From assembly GCA_900315765.1 (NCBI GenBank), contig ONAK01000001.1:57892-121891 (forward strand): a stretch of DNA of 64,000 nt, given 5' to 3'. The stretch is from an uncultured Prevotella sp. (GTDB taxonomy: Bacteria > Bacteroidota > Bacteroidia > Bacteroidales > Bacteroidaceae). Positions 9,501-18,650 of this stretch are shown here, one piece after another; the stretch's first letter is position 1, and the number at the start of each line of letters is the position of its first letter. The translations under genes were made by a program, and so were the position numbers. Under the pieces are notes generated by a model. That model searched no databases. It was not told the origin of the DNA and saw nothing but the letters and a program-made list of their open reading frames with translations.

Positions 9501-12205
9501 ACGGCAGTCACCAGACCTTCCCAGACCTTGACATGAAAGGGCTGGAGTTGCGCTATGGTATCAGCAGCGTCTATCCTTCACAGAAGGATTGTGTGTGGAT
9601 GATCAAGCAGAACGGTGGGGGAATATGCGACCACCAGGTGGGTACGGGTAAAACGCTTATCATGTGTATCGCTGCGCATGAGATGAAACGTCTCGGCATG
9701 GCGAAGAAGCCAATGATTATCGGTCTGAAAGCCAATGTCGCTGAGATTGCAGCAACGTATCAGACAGCCTATCCCAATGCCCGCATCCTGTATGCCAGCG
9801 AAAAAGACTTCTCGACGGAGAACAGGGTAAAGTTCTTCCATTCGATTAAGAACAATGACTTCGACTGTGTGATTATGTCGCACGACCAGTTCGGCAAGAT
9901 ACCGCAGTCGCCGGAGATGCAGGAGAAAATTCTGATGGCCGAGTTGCAGAGTGTGGAGGACAATCTTGAGACGCTGAGAATGAGCGGCAAGGATATTTCT
10001 GGCATGATGCTGAAGGGTTTGGAGAAGCGCAAGGCCAATCTCGAGGCAAAGCTCGTTGAGATTTCCAGCAAGATCAACAGCCGAACCGATGACTTCATTG
10101 ACTTCAAGCAGATGGGCATCGACCACCTGTTTATCGATGAGAGCCACCAGTTCAAGAACCTGATGTTCAACACCCGTCATGACCGTGTGGCGGGATTGGG
10201 CAACAGTCAGGGAAGCCAGAAAGCGCTTAACCTGCTTTTTGCCATCCGCACGATGCAGGAGGGTGACGGGACGAAGCTGCGCCGTGACCTCTGTGCCACC
10301 TTCCTGTCTGGTACGACTATCAGTAACTCGCTGACAGAACTTTATCTGCTATTCAAGTACCTACGACCGAGGGAAATGGAGAAACAGAATATCCCGTGTT
10401 TCGATGCTTGGGCTGCTATCTTCGCAAAGAAATCGACGGACTTCGAGTTTTCGGTGACAAACAACATCATCCAGAAGGAGCGTTTCCGTTACTTCATTAA
10501 GGTGCCGGAACTGGCGACGTTCTACAACGAAATCACGGACTATCGCACCGCTGAGGACGTGGGTGTGGACAGACCAAAGATGAACGAGATACTTTACAAT
10601 ATCCCGCCGACGCCTGATCAGGAGGTATTTATCAAGAAACTGATGGAGTTTGCAGAATCTGGAGACGCTACTATCCTCGGTCGTCTGCCCCTGAGTGAGA
10701 CGGAAGAGAAGGCGAAAATGCTGATTGCTACGGACTACGCCCGTAAGATGGCACTCGACATGCGTATGATAAATCCGACGCTCTATGATGATGACGCAGG
10801 TAACAAGGCCAGCGTCTGTGCCATGAAGATTGCCGAGTACTACCACAAGTTCGAGGAACACAAGGGTACTCAGTTTGTATTCTCAGACCTCGGAACGTAT
10901 CAGCCGGGCGACACTTGGAATGTCTATTCCGAGATCAAGCGCAAGTTGATTGAGGATTACGGCATCCCTGCCGATGAGATACGCTTCATTCAGGAATGCA
11001 AGAGCGAGAAGGCACGAAAAGCCGTGATTGAGGCCATGAACGAGGGACGTGTGCGCGTTTTGTTCGGCTCGACATCAATGTTAGGTACGGGCGTCAATGC
11101 GCAGAAAAGAGCAGTTGCCATCCATCATTTGGATATACCCTGGAGGCCCAGCGACCTTGAACAGCGCAACGGTCGTGCAGTGAGGAAAGGCAACGAGGTT
11201 GCCAAGAAATACAATAATAATACGGTAGACAGCATTATCTATGCGGTAGAGCATACACTTGATGCCTATAAGTTCAACCTGTTGCACTGCAAGCAGATGT
11301 TTATCTCTCAGTTGAAGTCCGGTGCCATGGGCGCACGAACCATTGACGAGGGAGCGATGGATGAGGCCAACGGCATGAATTTCTCGGAGTACATGGCCAT
11401 CCTGTCGGGTAACACCGACCTGCTTGACAAGGCGAAGCTTGAGAAAAAGATTGCCTCACTGGAGAGCGAGCGCAAAAGTTTCATGAACGCAAGGCGCAGT
11501 GTGGAGTTTGACATTGAGGATGCCCGTAAGGAAGTGCAGTCTACAAAGGAGATTCTGGGCAAACTGGATGCCGACAGGCAACAGTTAGACGCACATTTGA
11601 AACGGGATACCCTCGGAAACATCGTAATGGAGGTGAAGATTGAGGGTAAGGTCTATACTGATTTGGAGGAACTTGGTGCCAAGGTGCAGCACATCGCCGA
11701 GACGATGGACACGAAAGGCCAGACAAAAGAGATTGGCGAAATCTACGGTTTTCCCATCAAGGTACGCACTGAGGAAGTGGAGAAAGGCGGTTTGCCATTC
11801 CGTGAGAACAACTTCGGAGTATATGGCAACATCGTCTATCGACACAACAACGGCATGGTGGCCAAAAAGGACAAGGAGGCTGCAGCTACAAGTTTCTTCC
11901 GTGCCCTTGAAAAGATTCCTTCTTTGGTGGATAAGTACCAGAAGGATGTGGACTGGTATCAGAAAAAGATTGACCAGCTCACACCTACAGCAAACAAGGA
12001 GTGGAAGAAGGAGAAGGAACTTCACGACCTGAAGAACGAACTCGCCGCCCTTGACCGCAAGATTCAGATGGAACTTGCCCCTAAGGAGGAAAGACCAGAG
12101 ACACCCGAAGAGAAAAAGGAATACGAGGATGGTCATAAGGTTTCCATGCTTCCTGCGCCTGACAAAGATGATGAGCCGAAAAAAGTCAAAGGCTTGAAAA
12201 TGTAG
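6557..12205 (+). CDS. Giant N6-adenine methylase / SNF2-type helicase of ICEs
   Basis: From ATG 6557 the protein has 1882 residues; an upstream ATG at 6530 is open but lies deep in the previous gene. A class I methyltransferase domain comes first ([11 protein letters not shown] as motif I; NIPFG near 7140 as the NPPY-type catalytic motif). A Glu/Lys/Pro-rich linker lies near 7740-8130. An SF2 helicase follows: Walker A VGTGKT (about 9640), DESH box (about 10136), and motif [13 protein letters not shown] (about 11165). A coiled-coil C-terminus ends in a basic KKVKGLKM tail. Such proteins are a fixed part of CTnDOT-like elements; modification and protection of transferred DNA is likely but unproven. 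No restriction nuclease domain was seen. Confidence 0.85.
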   Translation: MAFNRKARLQANIDAIRTAFAVWKEVRIPTEAERETISRYCGFGGLKCVLNPVENKAVWPKNDLPLYDLTAELHRVIRENSEDETDYKRYVASMKQSVLTAFYTPKEIPEAIWSVFGEMNLKPQKVLEPSAGMGVFIDTMRTVNPDAEVTAFEKDKLTGLLLTTLHKDDGTKVRTAGFEMIDKEQLGTYDLAISNIPFGDTKVYDPFYSDSKSLFNRVISKSIHGYFMQKGLDAVRDGGMVAFITTRNYLDREQNCIRINHLLQQADLVTAFRLPDNLFKENANTEAGSDLIIIQKNYAKQGLTEDEERLKRVYSAEDENIVRNDYFEHYPDNVLATSILRGHDQYGKPALEYLHTGGVEGIAHELRERLRDELAKHLDFRKFTGLDSPAFIRKEKENKIQKSVEKQKPAEEQESIEAEQKPVETGQQHVTEDEPAKTAQIVTIPEPAKKEEKPVPEHTPDNNPQLSLFDLWGMTVQEQPKPNQVPKKPKKERKKERQARKLQEKKAAMEKKSHIDQQLAVYDSLDWEENPPINGFYEMMMDLTPERRRQLLEAGQQRIETNADAKAREQGQTETEPKQRRTTKTKLVEPKPFEGEMKAYYRNGSMVEDKDGNIGHLEKITSSGATFVPLIVSQEQTDRIRQYIAVRDVYEELYAYEQDNQQANDELREKLNGYYDAFTAMYGNLNDRKNVRMILMDAVGRNMLALERGENGRFVKADFLDHPVAFSTQELKHVDTSQEAVSASLNKYGVLNMPYMSYLTDKSEDDIIRELQGQIFYNPLTDFYEIRDKFIAGNVVEKVRDIENLIEKRGGEVDDRIMESLKALKDAVPTPIPFEDLDFNFGERWIPANVYSAFMTDFFDTKVDIVYSPQIDQFDASCAQKNEKIWTEFCVQGEYRRYDGIALLRHALHNTTPKIMKSNGKDDNGNDIKVPDAQAIQLANSKIDEIRNGFTEWLESQNREFKDRLAQMYNEKFNCFVRPKYDGSHQTFPDLDMKGLELRYGISSVYPSQKDCVWMIKQNGGGICDHQVGTGKTLIMCIAAHEMKRLGMAKKPMIIGLKANVAEIAATYQTAYPNARILYASEKDFSTENRVKFFHSIKNNDFDCVIMSHDQFGKIPQSPEMQEKILMAELQSVEDNLETLRMSGKDISGMMLKGLEKRKANLEAKLVEISSKINSRTDDFIDFKQMGIDHLFIDESHQFKNLMFNTRHDRVAGLGNSQGSQKALNLLFAIRTMQEGDGTKLRRDLCATFLSGTTISNSLTELYLLFKYLRPREMEKQNIPCFDAWAAIFAKKSTDFEFSVTNNIIQKERFRYFIKVPELATFYNEITDYRTAEDVGVDRPKMNEILYNIPPTPDQEVFIKKLMEFAESGDATILGRLPLSETEEKAKMLIATDYARKMALDMRMINPTLYDDDAGNKASVCAMKIAEYYHKFEEHKGTQFVFSDLGTYQPGDTWNVYSEIKRKLIEDYGIPADEIRFIQECKSEKARKAVIEAMNEGRVRVLFGSTSMLGTGVNAQKRAVAIHHLDIPWRPSDLEQRNGRAVRKGNEVAKKYNNNTVDSIIYAVEHTLDAYKFNLLHCKQMFISQLKSGAMGARTIDEGAMDEANGMNFSEYMAILSGNTDLLDKAKLEKKIASLESERKSFMNARRSVEFDIEDARKEVQSTKEILGKLDADRQQLDAHLKRDTLGNIVMEVKIEGKVYTDLEELGAKVQHIAETMDTKGQTKEIGEIYGFPIKVRTEEVEKGGLPFRENNFGVYGNIVYRHNNGMVAKKDKEAAATSFFRALEKIPSLVDKYQKDVDWYQKKIDQLTPTANKEWKKEKELHDLKNELAALDRKIQMELAPKEERPETPEEKKEYEDGHKVSMLPAPDKDDEPKKVKGLKM

Positions 12206-12325
12206 ATCTGTAATTTCTAAGGTAAATACACCTCATTTTAGCTCTATTCCCTTCAAATAAGGAGGAAATAGGGCTAATTTTTGAATATTTAAATACTGGT
12301 CGGTATGTTTTTGCGACTTTTTTCG

Positions 12326-12333
12326 TAATTTTG
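12326..12333 (+). promoter_or_regulatory. -7 box (TAATTTTG) of the rteAB operon
   Basis: TAATTTTG is followed by GCACCCC, about 130 nt before the rteA ATG. The long leader fits the CTnDOT arrangement, where the operon is controlled by translational attenuation. Here no tetQ gene lies between the promoter and rteA. Confidence 0.55.
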
Positions 12334-12389
12334 CACCCCAAATTGAAAAGAGAATTGTAAAATAAGTCAATAGGGAGTAAAAAAGGGAA

Positions 12390-12455
12390 ATGTATGTCCC
12401 CCATTGGAATCCCTTATATATAAGGATATCAGGGTATCACCCTCTAAACGATTAG
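12390..12455 (+). CDS. Possible leader peptide upstream of rteA
   Basis: A 21-codon frame starting MYVPHWNPLY and ending in TAG 5 nt before the rteA start codon. AAAAAAGGGA just upstream could serve as ribosome entry. CTnDOT controls tetQ-rteA-rteB through a short leader peptide. This frame could play that part, but its length and residues were not compared with a reference. Confidence 0.35.
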   Translation: MYVPHWNPLYIRISGYHPLND

Positions 12456-12460
12456 GCTAA

Positions 12461-14698
12461 ATGAAAAGAACAAAGTTTGACCTCTTACTGACAAATGCTG
12501 TCAACATCTTACTATTTATAGGAGTATTTATGTTTGGCTACTGGCGGTGGCAGAAACTGGAGAATATCATTGTTGAGTCAACAAATAGCCAGGAACAATA
12601 CAGAATCATTCATGCTGCACTGAAAAGCACAATACAGTTAGATCACTTGGGCGAACAGGTATCAGAATGGTCCCCGACAGATTCTGTTGAATACCAACAA
12701 AAATTGGTAGAAACAAACAACTCGCTTGACGGACTGCGCAAATATTACTCCAAAAGCCAGATTGACTCCATGCAGAACATCCTTAACCAAAAAGGGCACC
12801 TGCTGTCCGAAATCTACGCGACAATCGTCAAGCGGAATGAGAATGACGAGCATCTGCGACAGGACAGACAAGTCACTGTCAAGGACACGGAGACTTATGT
12901 CAAGCATTACACCGGGCATGTGTTCAGGAGCAGCAGGGAAGAAGTGACCTCAAGGAGCAAGAACAGGACGGTCACCGTGCCGTCCGTCAACGAACTGGCC
13001 TTTCTTGACAAAGAACTATATACCATCAGTCTCAGTGTTCTCAGCGACAGCCTCGCCGAAGTCAACCGTTGGCTGGATATCAACGTCAGCCAGATGCTTG
13101 ATGCGGAGGATGCCAAAGCCGAACGCAATCAGAAAGAGTTGATGGATAAGGCAAGCGGTATCGGAAAGACCACGTTCAGATGGGGTATGTTGTTCCTCAT
13201 TTTCGTAGCACTACTGAATGTGGCTAACACATGGCGGCGCTCAAAGGTGATGAAGGAACTCGAAAAAGAATCTGATAAGAACAAAAAACTCGTGGAGAAG
13301 CGCCGACAGATGATGTATGCCATCGTCCACGACCTGCGCACCCCGCTGAGCATCGTCATCGGCTACAACGATATGGCGAAACAATGCCCAACGAAGAATG
13401 AAAAGTACGTCAGTGCCATATCGTTCTCCGCCCGGCAACTCAGGGGGATGATAGACCAGTTGTTAGACTACTTCCGTTTAGAAAGCAACAAGGGTGTGCT
13501 GAAGCCGAGGAACTTCAGCCTGATGGAACTGGCCAACGAACTGACCAATTCCTTCGAACTGAGAGCCGACGAGCGACTGATAGAATTCGTAAAGCCGAAG
13601 GTGCAGGGCATCGTCCTCAACGGCGACTATGAGAAAATCTGCCACATAGTGACCAATCTGCTTGACAATGCCTTCAAGTTTACCAGGAAGGGCAGTGTGG
13701 AACTGGATATTTCGTATGCCGACGATACGCTGAACATCAAGGTGAGCGACACAGGCATTGGCATCAAGGATGAGGACAAGGAACGGGTGTTCTCTGCCTT
13801 TACCCGCTTCTCCAATGCCGTTGCCACTGGCAAGGAGGGCTTTGGCATCGGACTTTCAACGGCCAAGATGCTCGTTGACCTGATGAAAGGCAAGATCGAT
13901 TTTGAGTCTTCGGACATGGGGACCACATTCTGCGTAAGTCTGCCGATGAAGATTGCGGAGAGCAAGGGGGATGCGGTTGTGGCGGAGGTCATGAAAGCCT
14001 CGGAGGAGCGGAAACATGTGCTGGTGGTTGACGACAGCAACGTGTGGCTGCTGATGATACAAGGTGTTCTGCAGCAGAACGGTTTCGACTGTGACGTGTG
14101 CAGCGACACGGCAAAATTCTTCACAATGCTCAGGAAGGGCAATTATTCTGCGGTTATCATGGATCTGCAGATGCCGGGAAAGAACGGGCGGGAACTGCTG
14201 GACGTCATGAGGGAGGGTAAGGTTGCCAACAGCCAGACGGTTCCCGTGATAGTCTCGACGGCATCAGGCGAGGAAGTGCGCGAGGAACTGCTGAAGGTGG
14301 GATTCGACGAGTATCTGCCCAAGACGGCTGACATCAGCGAGATGGTAAATGTGGTGAACCAAGTGATAGCCGAGAAAAGCAAGACGGTGACACCAGACTT
14401 CACGAAACTGCGGAAATCCGTAGCAGGGTATCTGATAGAAGAGACCGAGGATGCTGTCGCAGGGCTGCACAATGCCGTCAAGACTATGGACTTCGACGAG
14501 ATGAGGAAGTGGGCGCATTGCCTGAAGACAAGTTGGCTGCTCTATCGTGTCAGCATATTGGTTGATCCCATCATGGAGGTGGCACGGAGTAAAGACATAA
14601 GCGCCTATAATCGTCTGGTGTCCTATATGGCTGAGATAGACAAGATGGCGAAAATCATCATCACAAAGGCGAAGGAGATACGGGGACACGAGGGATGA
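12461..14698 (+). CDS. rteA: RteA-like hybrid sensor histidine kinase
   Basis: A 745-residue inner-membrane kinase. A first membrane segment (about residues 10-28) and a second (about 237-253) enclose a periplasmic helical sensor. Then come the HisKA domain with the H-box AIVHDLRTPLS (about residue 291), and a HATPase domain with N-box TNLLDNAFKF and G-boxes DTGIGI and GFGIGLS. A receiver domain follows (VVDDSN, with the phosphorylated Asp in VIMDLQMPG), and a C-terminal Hpt-like region (AHCLKTSW). In CTnDOT, RteA senses tetracycline-linked conditions and phosphorylates RteB. The stop overlaps the start of the next gene by 4 nt. The input signal is unknown, as tetQ is absent. Confidence 0.85.
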   Translation: MKRTKFDLLLTNAVNILLFIGVFMFGYWRWQKLENIIVESTNSQEQYRIIHAALKSTIQLDHLGEQVSEWSPTDSVEYQQKLVETNNSLDGLRKYYSKSQIDSMQNILNQKGHLLSEIYATIVKRNENDEHLRQDRQVTVKDTETYVKHYTGHVFRSSREEVTSRSKNRTVTVPSVNELAFLDKELYTISLSVLSDSLAEVNRWLDINVSQMLDAEDAKAERNQKELMDKASGIGKTTFRWGMLFLIFVALLNVANTWRRSKVMKELEKESDKNKKLVEKRRQMMYAIVHDLRTPLSIVIGYNDMAKQCPTKNEKYVSAISFSARQLRGMIDQLLDYFRLESNKGVLKPRNFSLMELANELTNSFELRADERLIEFVKPKVQGIVLNGDYEKICHIVTNLLDNAFKFTRKGSVELDISYADDTLNIKVSDTGIGIKDEDKERVFSAFTRFSNAVATGKEGFGIGLSTAKMLVDLMKGKIDFESSDMGTTFCVSLPMKIAESKGDAVVAEVMKASEERKHVLVVDDSNVWLLMIQGVLQQNGFDCDVCSDTAKFFTMLRKGNYSAVIMDLQMPGKNGRELLDVMREGKVANSQTVPVIVSTASGEEVREELLKVGFDEYLPKTADISEMVNVVNQVIAEKSKTVTPDFTKLRKSVAGYLIEETEDAVAGLHNAVKTMDFDEMRKWAHCLKTSWLLYRVSILVDPIMEVARSKDISAYNRLVSYMAEIDKMAKIIITKAKEIRGHEG

Positions 14699-16041
14699 GT
14701 AAGGTAATAGTCATTGACGACATGAAATCCTACTGCGATTCCGTCTGCGCAACACTGGCGGATTTCGGGATAGAGGCTGTTGCCTGCCAGACTGTCAAGA
14801 AAGCCAAGTGGCTTATTGAACGGGCTGGCAGGAACGACGTAATCTTGGCCGATCTCATGCTGAATGATGAGAGCGGAAAGAATGGCACTGACATTCTGCG
14901 TTGGATGCGGAAGCAGGGGTATCATCAGTTATTCTTCCTGATGACAAACTACGGCACGATGGAAAACTCAATTGAGACGATGGAACTTGGTGCCAAAAGT
15001 TATATCCCCAAGCCGCAGATGGACGAGAAATTCTATGCTAGGATTAAATGCATCATGGAAGAGCAGAATCTTCGTGACAAGCACAAGAACCGCCTGATGT
15101 TCAGGCGCAACAGCCAACCTTTTCTGGCTCTTTATGAGAGGCTGAAGGGCTATGTCGGTCTGGATCTCCGTCTTGTAGTCGTTGGTGAGAGCGGGACAGG
15201 CAGGAGCCATCTGGCAGAGGACTATATGGCAATGGAGGGCTTCCATTATGGCGACTATGCCCACGTTAGATGCAGCGCATTGGCTGAAATGGAGCATGTG
15301 GAGGACTATTTCTTCGGACATCAGAAAGGTGCATACGCCAGTGCCGTACAATCAACCGACGGCATTCTGGAGAAAGCACGTGACAGTTTCCTTTTCTTGG
15401 AGAACGTCGATGAAATGCCCTTGAGTGTACAGAATTTGCTTAAAGAGGTGATAGAAACAGGGGAATACTGTCGTATTGGCTCATGCAAGAAGCGTTTTGT
15501 TGATTTCAGACTTATATGCACTTCCGCAAAATCTCCCGATGAACTTGTCAGAGAGGGCTTAATGACGCAGCATTTCCGGGATTGCATCTGTGAGGAGGTA
15601 GTCAATATTCCACCGCTAAGGGAAACGGTGACAGACATCGTACCAATGGCAACATTCTTTTTGGAACACTTTGACGAAAGGCGCAGGCTAAGCAGTAAAG
15701 CCAAACATAAACTGGAGGCATATCCCTGGCCGGGGAATGTGCGTGAACTTGTGAGGGTAATAGAACTGGCGGTTAAGAAGTATGATTGCGACAAACTCCA
15801 ACCAGAACACCTTACCTTCTCTCTTCAAGAAGCGCCAGAAATACCCACGACTATGAAACTGAATGATGAGAGCGAGGAAAAGGCAAAAATAGTCAAGGCA
15901 CTTGAATCATGTGGATACAGGCGAGAACCTGCCGCAGCCATTCTTGGCATCAGCAGACGTAACTTGTTTCAGAAGATGAAAGACTATTGTATTGAGGTTC
16001 CTAAAAATCACACTAATCCAGAACCTGTTATAAAATCTTAA
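14695..16041 (+). CDS. rteB: RteB-like NtrC-family response regulator
   Basis: A 448-residue regulator. The receiver domain (VIVIDDMKSYC; phosphorylated Asp in VILADLML) is followed by a sigma54-interaction AAA+ domain with Walker A GESGTGRSH and Walker B-like FLFLENVDEM. A Fis-type HTH lies at the C-terminus (AAAILGISRRNLFQKM). The sigma54 contact loop GAFTGA reads GAYASA, so it is degenerate. In CTnDOT, RteB activates rteC. Here the next backbone gene, an RteC-like protein, lies 13 kb away because a cargo island separates them. The 4-nt overlap with rteA shows one operon. Confidence 0.85.
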   Translation: MSKVIVIDDMKSYCDSVCATLADFGIEAVACQTVKKAKWLIERAGRNDVILADLMLNDESGKNGTDILRWMRKQGYHQLFFLMTNYGTMENSIETMELGAKSYIPKPQMDEKFYARIKCIMEEQNLRDKHKNRLMFRRNSQPFLALYERLKGYVGLDLRLVVVGESGTGRSHLAEDYMAMEGFHYGDYAHVRCSALAEMEHVEDYFFGHQKGAYASAVQSTDGILEKARDSFLFLENVDEMPLSVQNLLKEVIETGEYCRIGSCKKRFVDFRLICTSAKSPDELVREGLMTQHFRDCICEEVVNIPPLRETVTDIVPMATFFLEHFDERRRLSSKAKHKLEAYPWPGNVRELVRVIELAVKKYDCDKLQPEHLTFSLQEAPEIPTTMKLNDESEEKAKIVKALESCGYRREPAAAILGISRRNLFQKMKDYCIEVPKNHTNPEPVIKS

Positions 16042-16063
16042 AAAAACAAGATTCCAAGCAATT

Positions 16064-16083
16064 ATTACCCTTTCGGGTAGTGA
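16064..16083 (+). promoter_or_regulatory. Palindromic operator box 1 (E1-like gene)
   Basis: The sequence ATTACCCTTTCGGGTAGTGA contains the palindrome TACCC-N4-GGGTA (16066-16079). The -7 box TACCTTTG starts at 16103, 37 nt after the palindrome start. The same 37-nt geometry recurs at boxes 3 and 5. That places the operator near -44, typical of an activator site. Confidence 0.8.
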
Positions 16084-16133
16084 TTATTTCATTTTATGCA
16101 TCTACCTTTGCATCCAAATTTAAATAATACACA

Positions 16134-16901
16134 ATGGAAGAAAGGTATAGCAGAAATCGGATTTATGTGAGTGAACAAGAACAGGAAGTAGTAAGGAATA
16201 CCAAACTCCTTTTTGGTGGGGCTGGTATTGGAAGTATTATTGCGGAATGTGCCTTGCGATTCGGCTTTGAGAACATTACGATTATAGATGGAGACAAGGT
16301 TGAACTAAGCAACTTGAATCGGCAAAACTACACACAGAATGATCTTGGAGAATACAAAGCTGAGAGTTTAGCCAAAAGATTGCTTACAATTAATCCACAA
16401 GCAAAGATCAAGTATCACACAACATTCCTATCGAAAGAGAATGTGAGAGATTTTATGGAGGACTGTGACATTGCTGTTAATGCTTTGGATTTTAAAGATG
16501 AGACGCCATTTGTTTTTGATGAGATCTGTAAAGAAAGAAATATCCCCGTGTTACATCCTTACAATTTCGGATGGGCAGGTTTTATGTCAATCGTTAGGCC
16601 AGACGGATTACAACTTTCGCAATTGAATAAAAGTTCTGATTCTCCTATCGGTTTTGAATTGAAAGTTGCCGATTATGTCACTGGCTATGGAGCATTTTGG
16701 CATGATTCTAAAGAATGGTTAGAAAAAATAGTTGAAACATACAAAGAAGAAAAGGATATTCTACCTCCTCCCCAACTGGCTATTGCCTCATGGATTACGG
16801 CAGGTTTTTGCGTAAATGCCATGTATAATTTAGCGACAGGCAAGGAAGTGAAGTACTTTCCTAAGTTCTATTTATCTTCATTGTTGGAAGATAGGAATTG
16901 A
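16134..16901 (+). CDS. ThiF/E1-like adenylyltransferase
   Basis: A 255-residue protein of the ThiF/MoeB/HesA fold. It shows the nucleotide-binding loop GGAGIG (residues 28-33), the acidic IIDGD (50-54), and the conserved NLNRQN (60-65) that binds ATP in E1-type enzymes. A second acidic site lies in VNALDF. The CxxC zinc pairs and a catalytic cysteine region of MoeB/UBA1 are not obvious. Such stand-alone E1 domains activate a carboxylate as an acyl-adenylate; in peptide pathways such as microcin C7 (MccB) or pantocin (PaaA) they modify the precursor. Box 1 drives it alone, in the same putative regulon as the acyltransferase and precursor operon. The substrate is unknown: the precursor or the acyltransferase product are candidates. 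Confidence 0.82.
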   Translation: MEERYSRNRIYVSEQEQEVVRNTKLLFGGAGIGSIIAECALRFGFENITIIDGDKVELSNLNRQNYTQNDLGEYKAESLAKRLLTINPQAKIKYHTTFLSKENVRDFMEDCDIAVNALDFKDETPFVFDEICKERNIPVLHPYNFGWAGFMSIVRPDGLQLSQLNKSSDSPIGFELKVADYVTGYGAFWHDSKEWLEKIVETYKEEKDILPPPQLAIASWITAGFCVNAMYNLATGKEVKYFPKFYLSSLLEDRN

Positions 16902-16913
16902 GTTAGTTATGAT

Positions 16914-17672
16914 TTACAACAATCCGTAGCTTGTAGCGTATGACAATGCTTCTGTGATATTTTTAACCCCTAGCTTGTCAAAAAGGTTGCGTCTATAGAA
17001 TTTTATTGTATCTACAGACTTGCACATGTGATCGGCTATCTCATCACGGTTAAATCCTTGTGCTGACAAAACCAATACATCTTTTTCTTCGGAAGTTAGT
17101 TCTACTTTCTCTTTTTCTTTCCATTTGTGTGAGAGACGAGAATACTCCCATATACGATCGTCGCCAGACATACGGAATTCTATGTGTCCGGCGGAAGCGT
17201 GAGGTGATAATGAGACAACACATAACCCTAACCAGGTCCTTCCATCTTCCGTCATAACGAGAGGAGTTATCTTATGATTGATTAACGTAGAGTGCTTTCC
17301 ATTCAGGATATGGAAATCGTATGAGATAATACACTTCCGTCTTTGACTTAGTGGGAACTTATTAAAGAAATTGAATCCTGACTTGTTTATTTCTGCTAAC
17401 ATGCTATGTTCTTCTTTAGGCACATTGCTGATATAAAATAAATAGCCCATTTCCAACAGTTCTTCAGGAGTATATCCACATAGGAAAAGTGGATTGTCAG
17501 ATACATATAGAAATCCCTTCTTAAAGTAGTCGATAACATAGACACTTTGATAAGTCGAACGCGAAAATGAATCCACGGCTCGAAGTAACACATCCAGATC
17601 TCTATAATTTTCTTCTGTTACAGAATCTACTGAGTTTGCTTCTATAAAGAAATCCTCTACTCTAATATCCAT
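16914..17672 (-). CDS. PAS-LuxR transcription regulator
   Basis: A 252-residue cytoplasmic regulator. A PAS-like sensor domain covers about residues 35-155 (FLYVSDNPLFLCGYTPEELLEM is a typical PAS opening). A LuxR-type HTH covers residues 190-252 (LTSEEKDVLVLSAQGFNRDE, then KSVDTIKFYRRNLFDKLGV). It is convergent with the E1-like gene and divergent from the acyltransferase gene. Palindromic boxes lie in both intergenic regions and at the precursor promoter, so it is the natural candidate for binding them. A box also lies between its own promoter and that of the acyltransferase, so autoregulation is likely. It lacks a recognisable AHL-binding domain, so the ligand is unknown. Confidence 0.85.
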   Translation of the reverse strand: MDIRVEDFFIEANSVDSVTEENYRDLDVLLRAVDSFSRSTYQSVYVIDYFKKGFLYVSDNPLFLCGYTPEELLEMGYLFYISNVPKEEHSMLAEINKSGFNFFNKFPLSQRRKCIISYDFHILNGKHSTLINHKITPLVMTEDGRTWLGLCVVSLSPHASAGHIEFRMSGDDRIWEYSRLSHKWKEKEKVELTSEEKDVLVLSAQGFNRDEIADHMCKSVDTIKFYRRNLFDKLGVKNITEALSYATSYGLL

Positions 17673-17691
17673 TTGACTATGATTTTGGGTG

Positions 17692-17699
17692 CAAAGATA
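17692..17699 (-). promoter_or_regulatory. -7 box (TATCTTTG) of the PAS-LuxR gene
   Basis: The minus strand reads TATCTTTG 20 nt upstream of the start codon. The nearest operator (17730-17743) starts 44 nt upstream, not 37 as at the three other promoters, so its effect here may differ. Confidence 0.6.
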
Positions 17700-17727
17700 C
17701 GAAAAATATCAATAATACCAGGCGGTA

Positions 17728-17745
17728 TTTACCCAAAAGGGTAAT
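17728..17745. promoter_or_regulatory. Palindromic operator box 2
   Basis: TACCC-AAAA-GGGTA (17730-17743) lies between the divergent regulator and acyltransferase promoters. Its start is 39 nt upstream of box 3, the same spacing as between boxes 4 and 5. Confidence 0.75.
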
Positions 17746-17766
17746 ATTTAAAGGAGTTTTAACCTA

Positions 17767-17813
17767 ATTACCCTTTCGGGTAGTGAAAAAGTGCTAATCT
17801 CTCTATACTTTTG
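17767..17813 (+). promoter_or_regulatory. Operator box 3 and -7 box of the acyltransferase gene
   Basis: The 20-nt box at 17767-17786 is identical to box 1. The -7 box TACTTTTG is at 17806-17813, 37 nt after the palindrome start at 17769. Confidence 0.8.
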
Positions 17814-17829
17814 GAGAAAAATTTTAGGT

Positions 17830-18459
17830 ATGGAGACAATTATTAATGTTATGCCAAAGTATGAGATAAGCATTGCAAATCAGGAATGCTTAGAAGAATT
17901 ATCTCGTTTTGTCGTTGAAGAGAACTACAAGCATCATTCAACAAATCCTCCAAGTAAGGAAAAACTGGAATCAGATGTCATGACTATATATAATGAAGAA
18001 AAGGCGTTATATTCCGATACATCTAATATATATATAGCTCGATACGATCATAAAATGATAGGATCTATAAGGGTTTTCAAATGGGATAGAAAAAAAGAAC
18101 TTCCAATAGAAAGGATGTATGGTATTAATCCTTTAAAGACAATATCTCATGAAAAATATGCGGAATACTGGCATATAGGAAGATTTGCAATTGATTCATC
18201 CATTGATATTTCTCCTGTTCAATTATTTAAGCAACTCATGATATATGCTGTAACTCCTATTATGAAAAGTGAAAATGGATATATGGTGGCGGAAGTTGAT
18301 GCAAAATTGTTGAAAGTTGTCAATGCATTAGGGATTCATACTATTAATTTGGGGGAATCAATATACTATCTATCCTCAGAGACTATCCCAATATATGCAA
18401 GTCAGGAAGGTATCACTCCCTTCTATCAACATTATCATAGTTTGTACAATTGTGCATAA
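17830..18459 (+). CDS. LuxI/FeeM-like GNAT-fold acyltransferase (candidate signal synthase)
   Basis: From ATG 17830 the protein has 209 residues; the upstream in-frame start lies inside the promoter and is rejected. The topology follows autoinducer synthases and N-acyl amino acid synthases. It has an N-terminal helical part, the strand pair IYIARYDHKMIGSIRVFKW, and the motif YWHIGRFAIDSS. A helix (LFKQLMIYAVTPI) follows, and then LLKVVNALGI with LGES. In LuxI proteins the motif is W-E-[LI]-S-R-F; here the Arg and Phe are kept but the Glu is His, so the amino substrate probably differs from S-adenosylmethionine. It has its own operator-bearing promoter. A role making a small acyl signal for the neighbouring LuxR protein is an attractive inference, not shown. 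Confidence 0.65.
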   Translation: METIINVMPKYEISIANQECLEELSRFVVEENYKHHSTNPPSKEKLESDVMTIYNEEKALYSDTSNIYIARYDHKMIGSIRVFKWDRKKELPIERMYGINPLKTISHEKYAEYWHIGRFAIDSSIDISPVQLFKQLMIYAVTPIMKSENGYMVAEVDAKLLKVVNALGIHTINLGESIYYLSSETIPIYASQEGITPFYQHYHSLYNCA

Positions 18460-18478
18460 TTACCCGTTCGGGTAATTG
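18459..18478. promoter_or_regulatory. Palindromic operator box 4
   Basis: TACCC-GTTC-GGGTA (18461-18474) lies directly after the acyltransferase stop codon and 39 nt upstream of box 5. It has no -7 box at 37 nt, so it is the distal box of a tandem pair. Confidence 0.75.
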
Positions 18479-18497
18479 TAGAATAAAGAAACCACCA

Positions 18498-18544
18498 ATT
18501 ACCCTTTTGGGTAGTGAGTATAATAAAAGATGTAGATAATTTTG
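18498..18544 (+). promoter_or_regulatory. Operator box 5 and -7 box of the precursor operon
   Basis: The 20-nt box (18498-18517) differs from boxes 1 and 3 by one base. The palindrome starts at 18500 and the -7 box TAATTTTG at 18537, again 37 nt apart. Transcription should start near 18551. Confidence 0.8.
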
Positions 18545-18578
18545 CAAATGAATATAAGAGCTAGCGTATTATATGTGC

Positions 18579-18620
18579 CAGACCATACTGGATAAAAGGA
18601 GCGGAAACCGAAAAGCTTAA
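18579..18620 (+). repeat. Conserved 5' leader element, copy 1
   Basis: The core ACTGGATAAAAGGAGC, preceded by AGACC and followed by an AAGCTTA, recurs at 24828-24866 in front of the toxin operon. It lies inside the transcribed leader of the precursor gene, 30-70 nt before its ATG. Confidence 0.7.
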
Positions 18621-18650
18621 AGAGTAGGTAGAATAAATAATAGATTAGTT

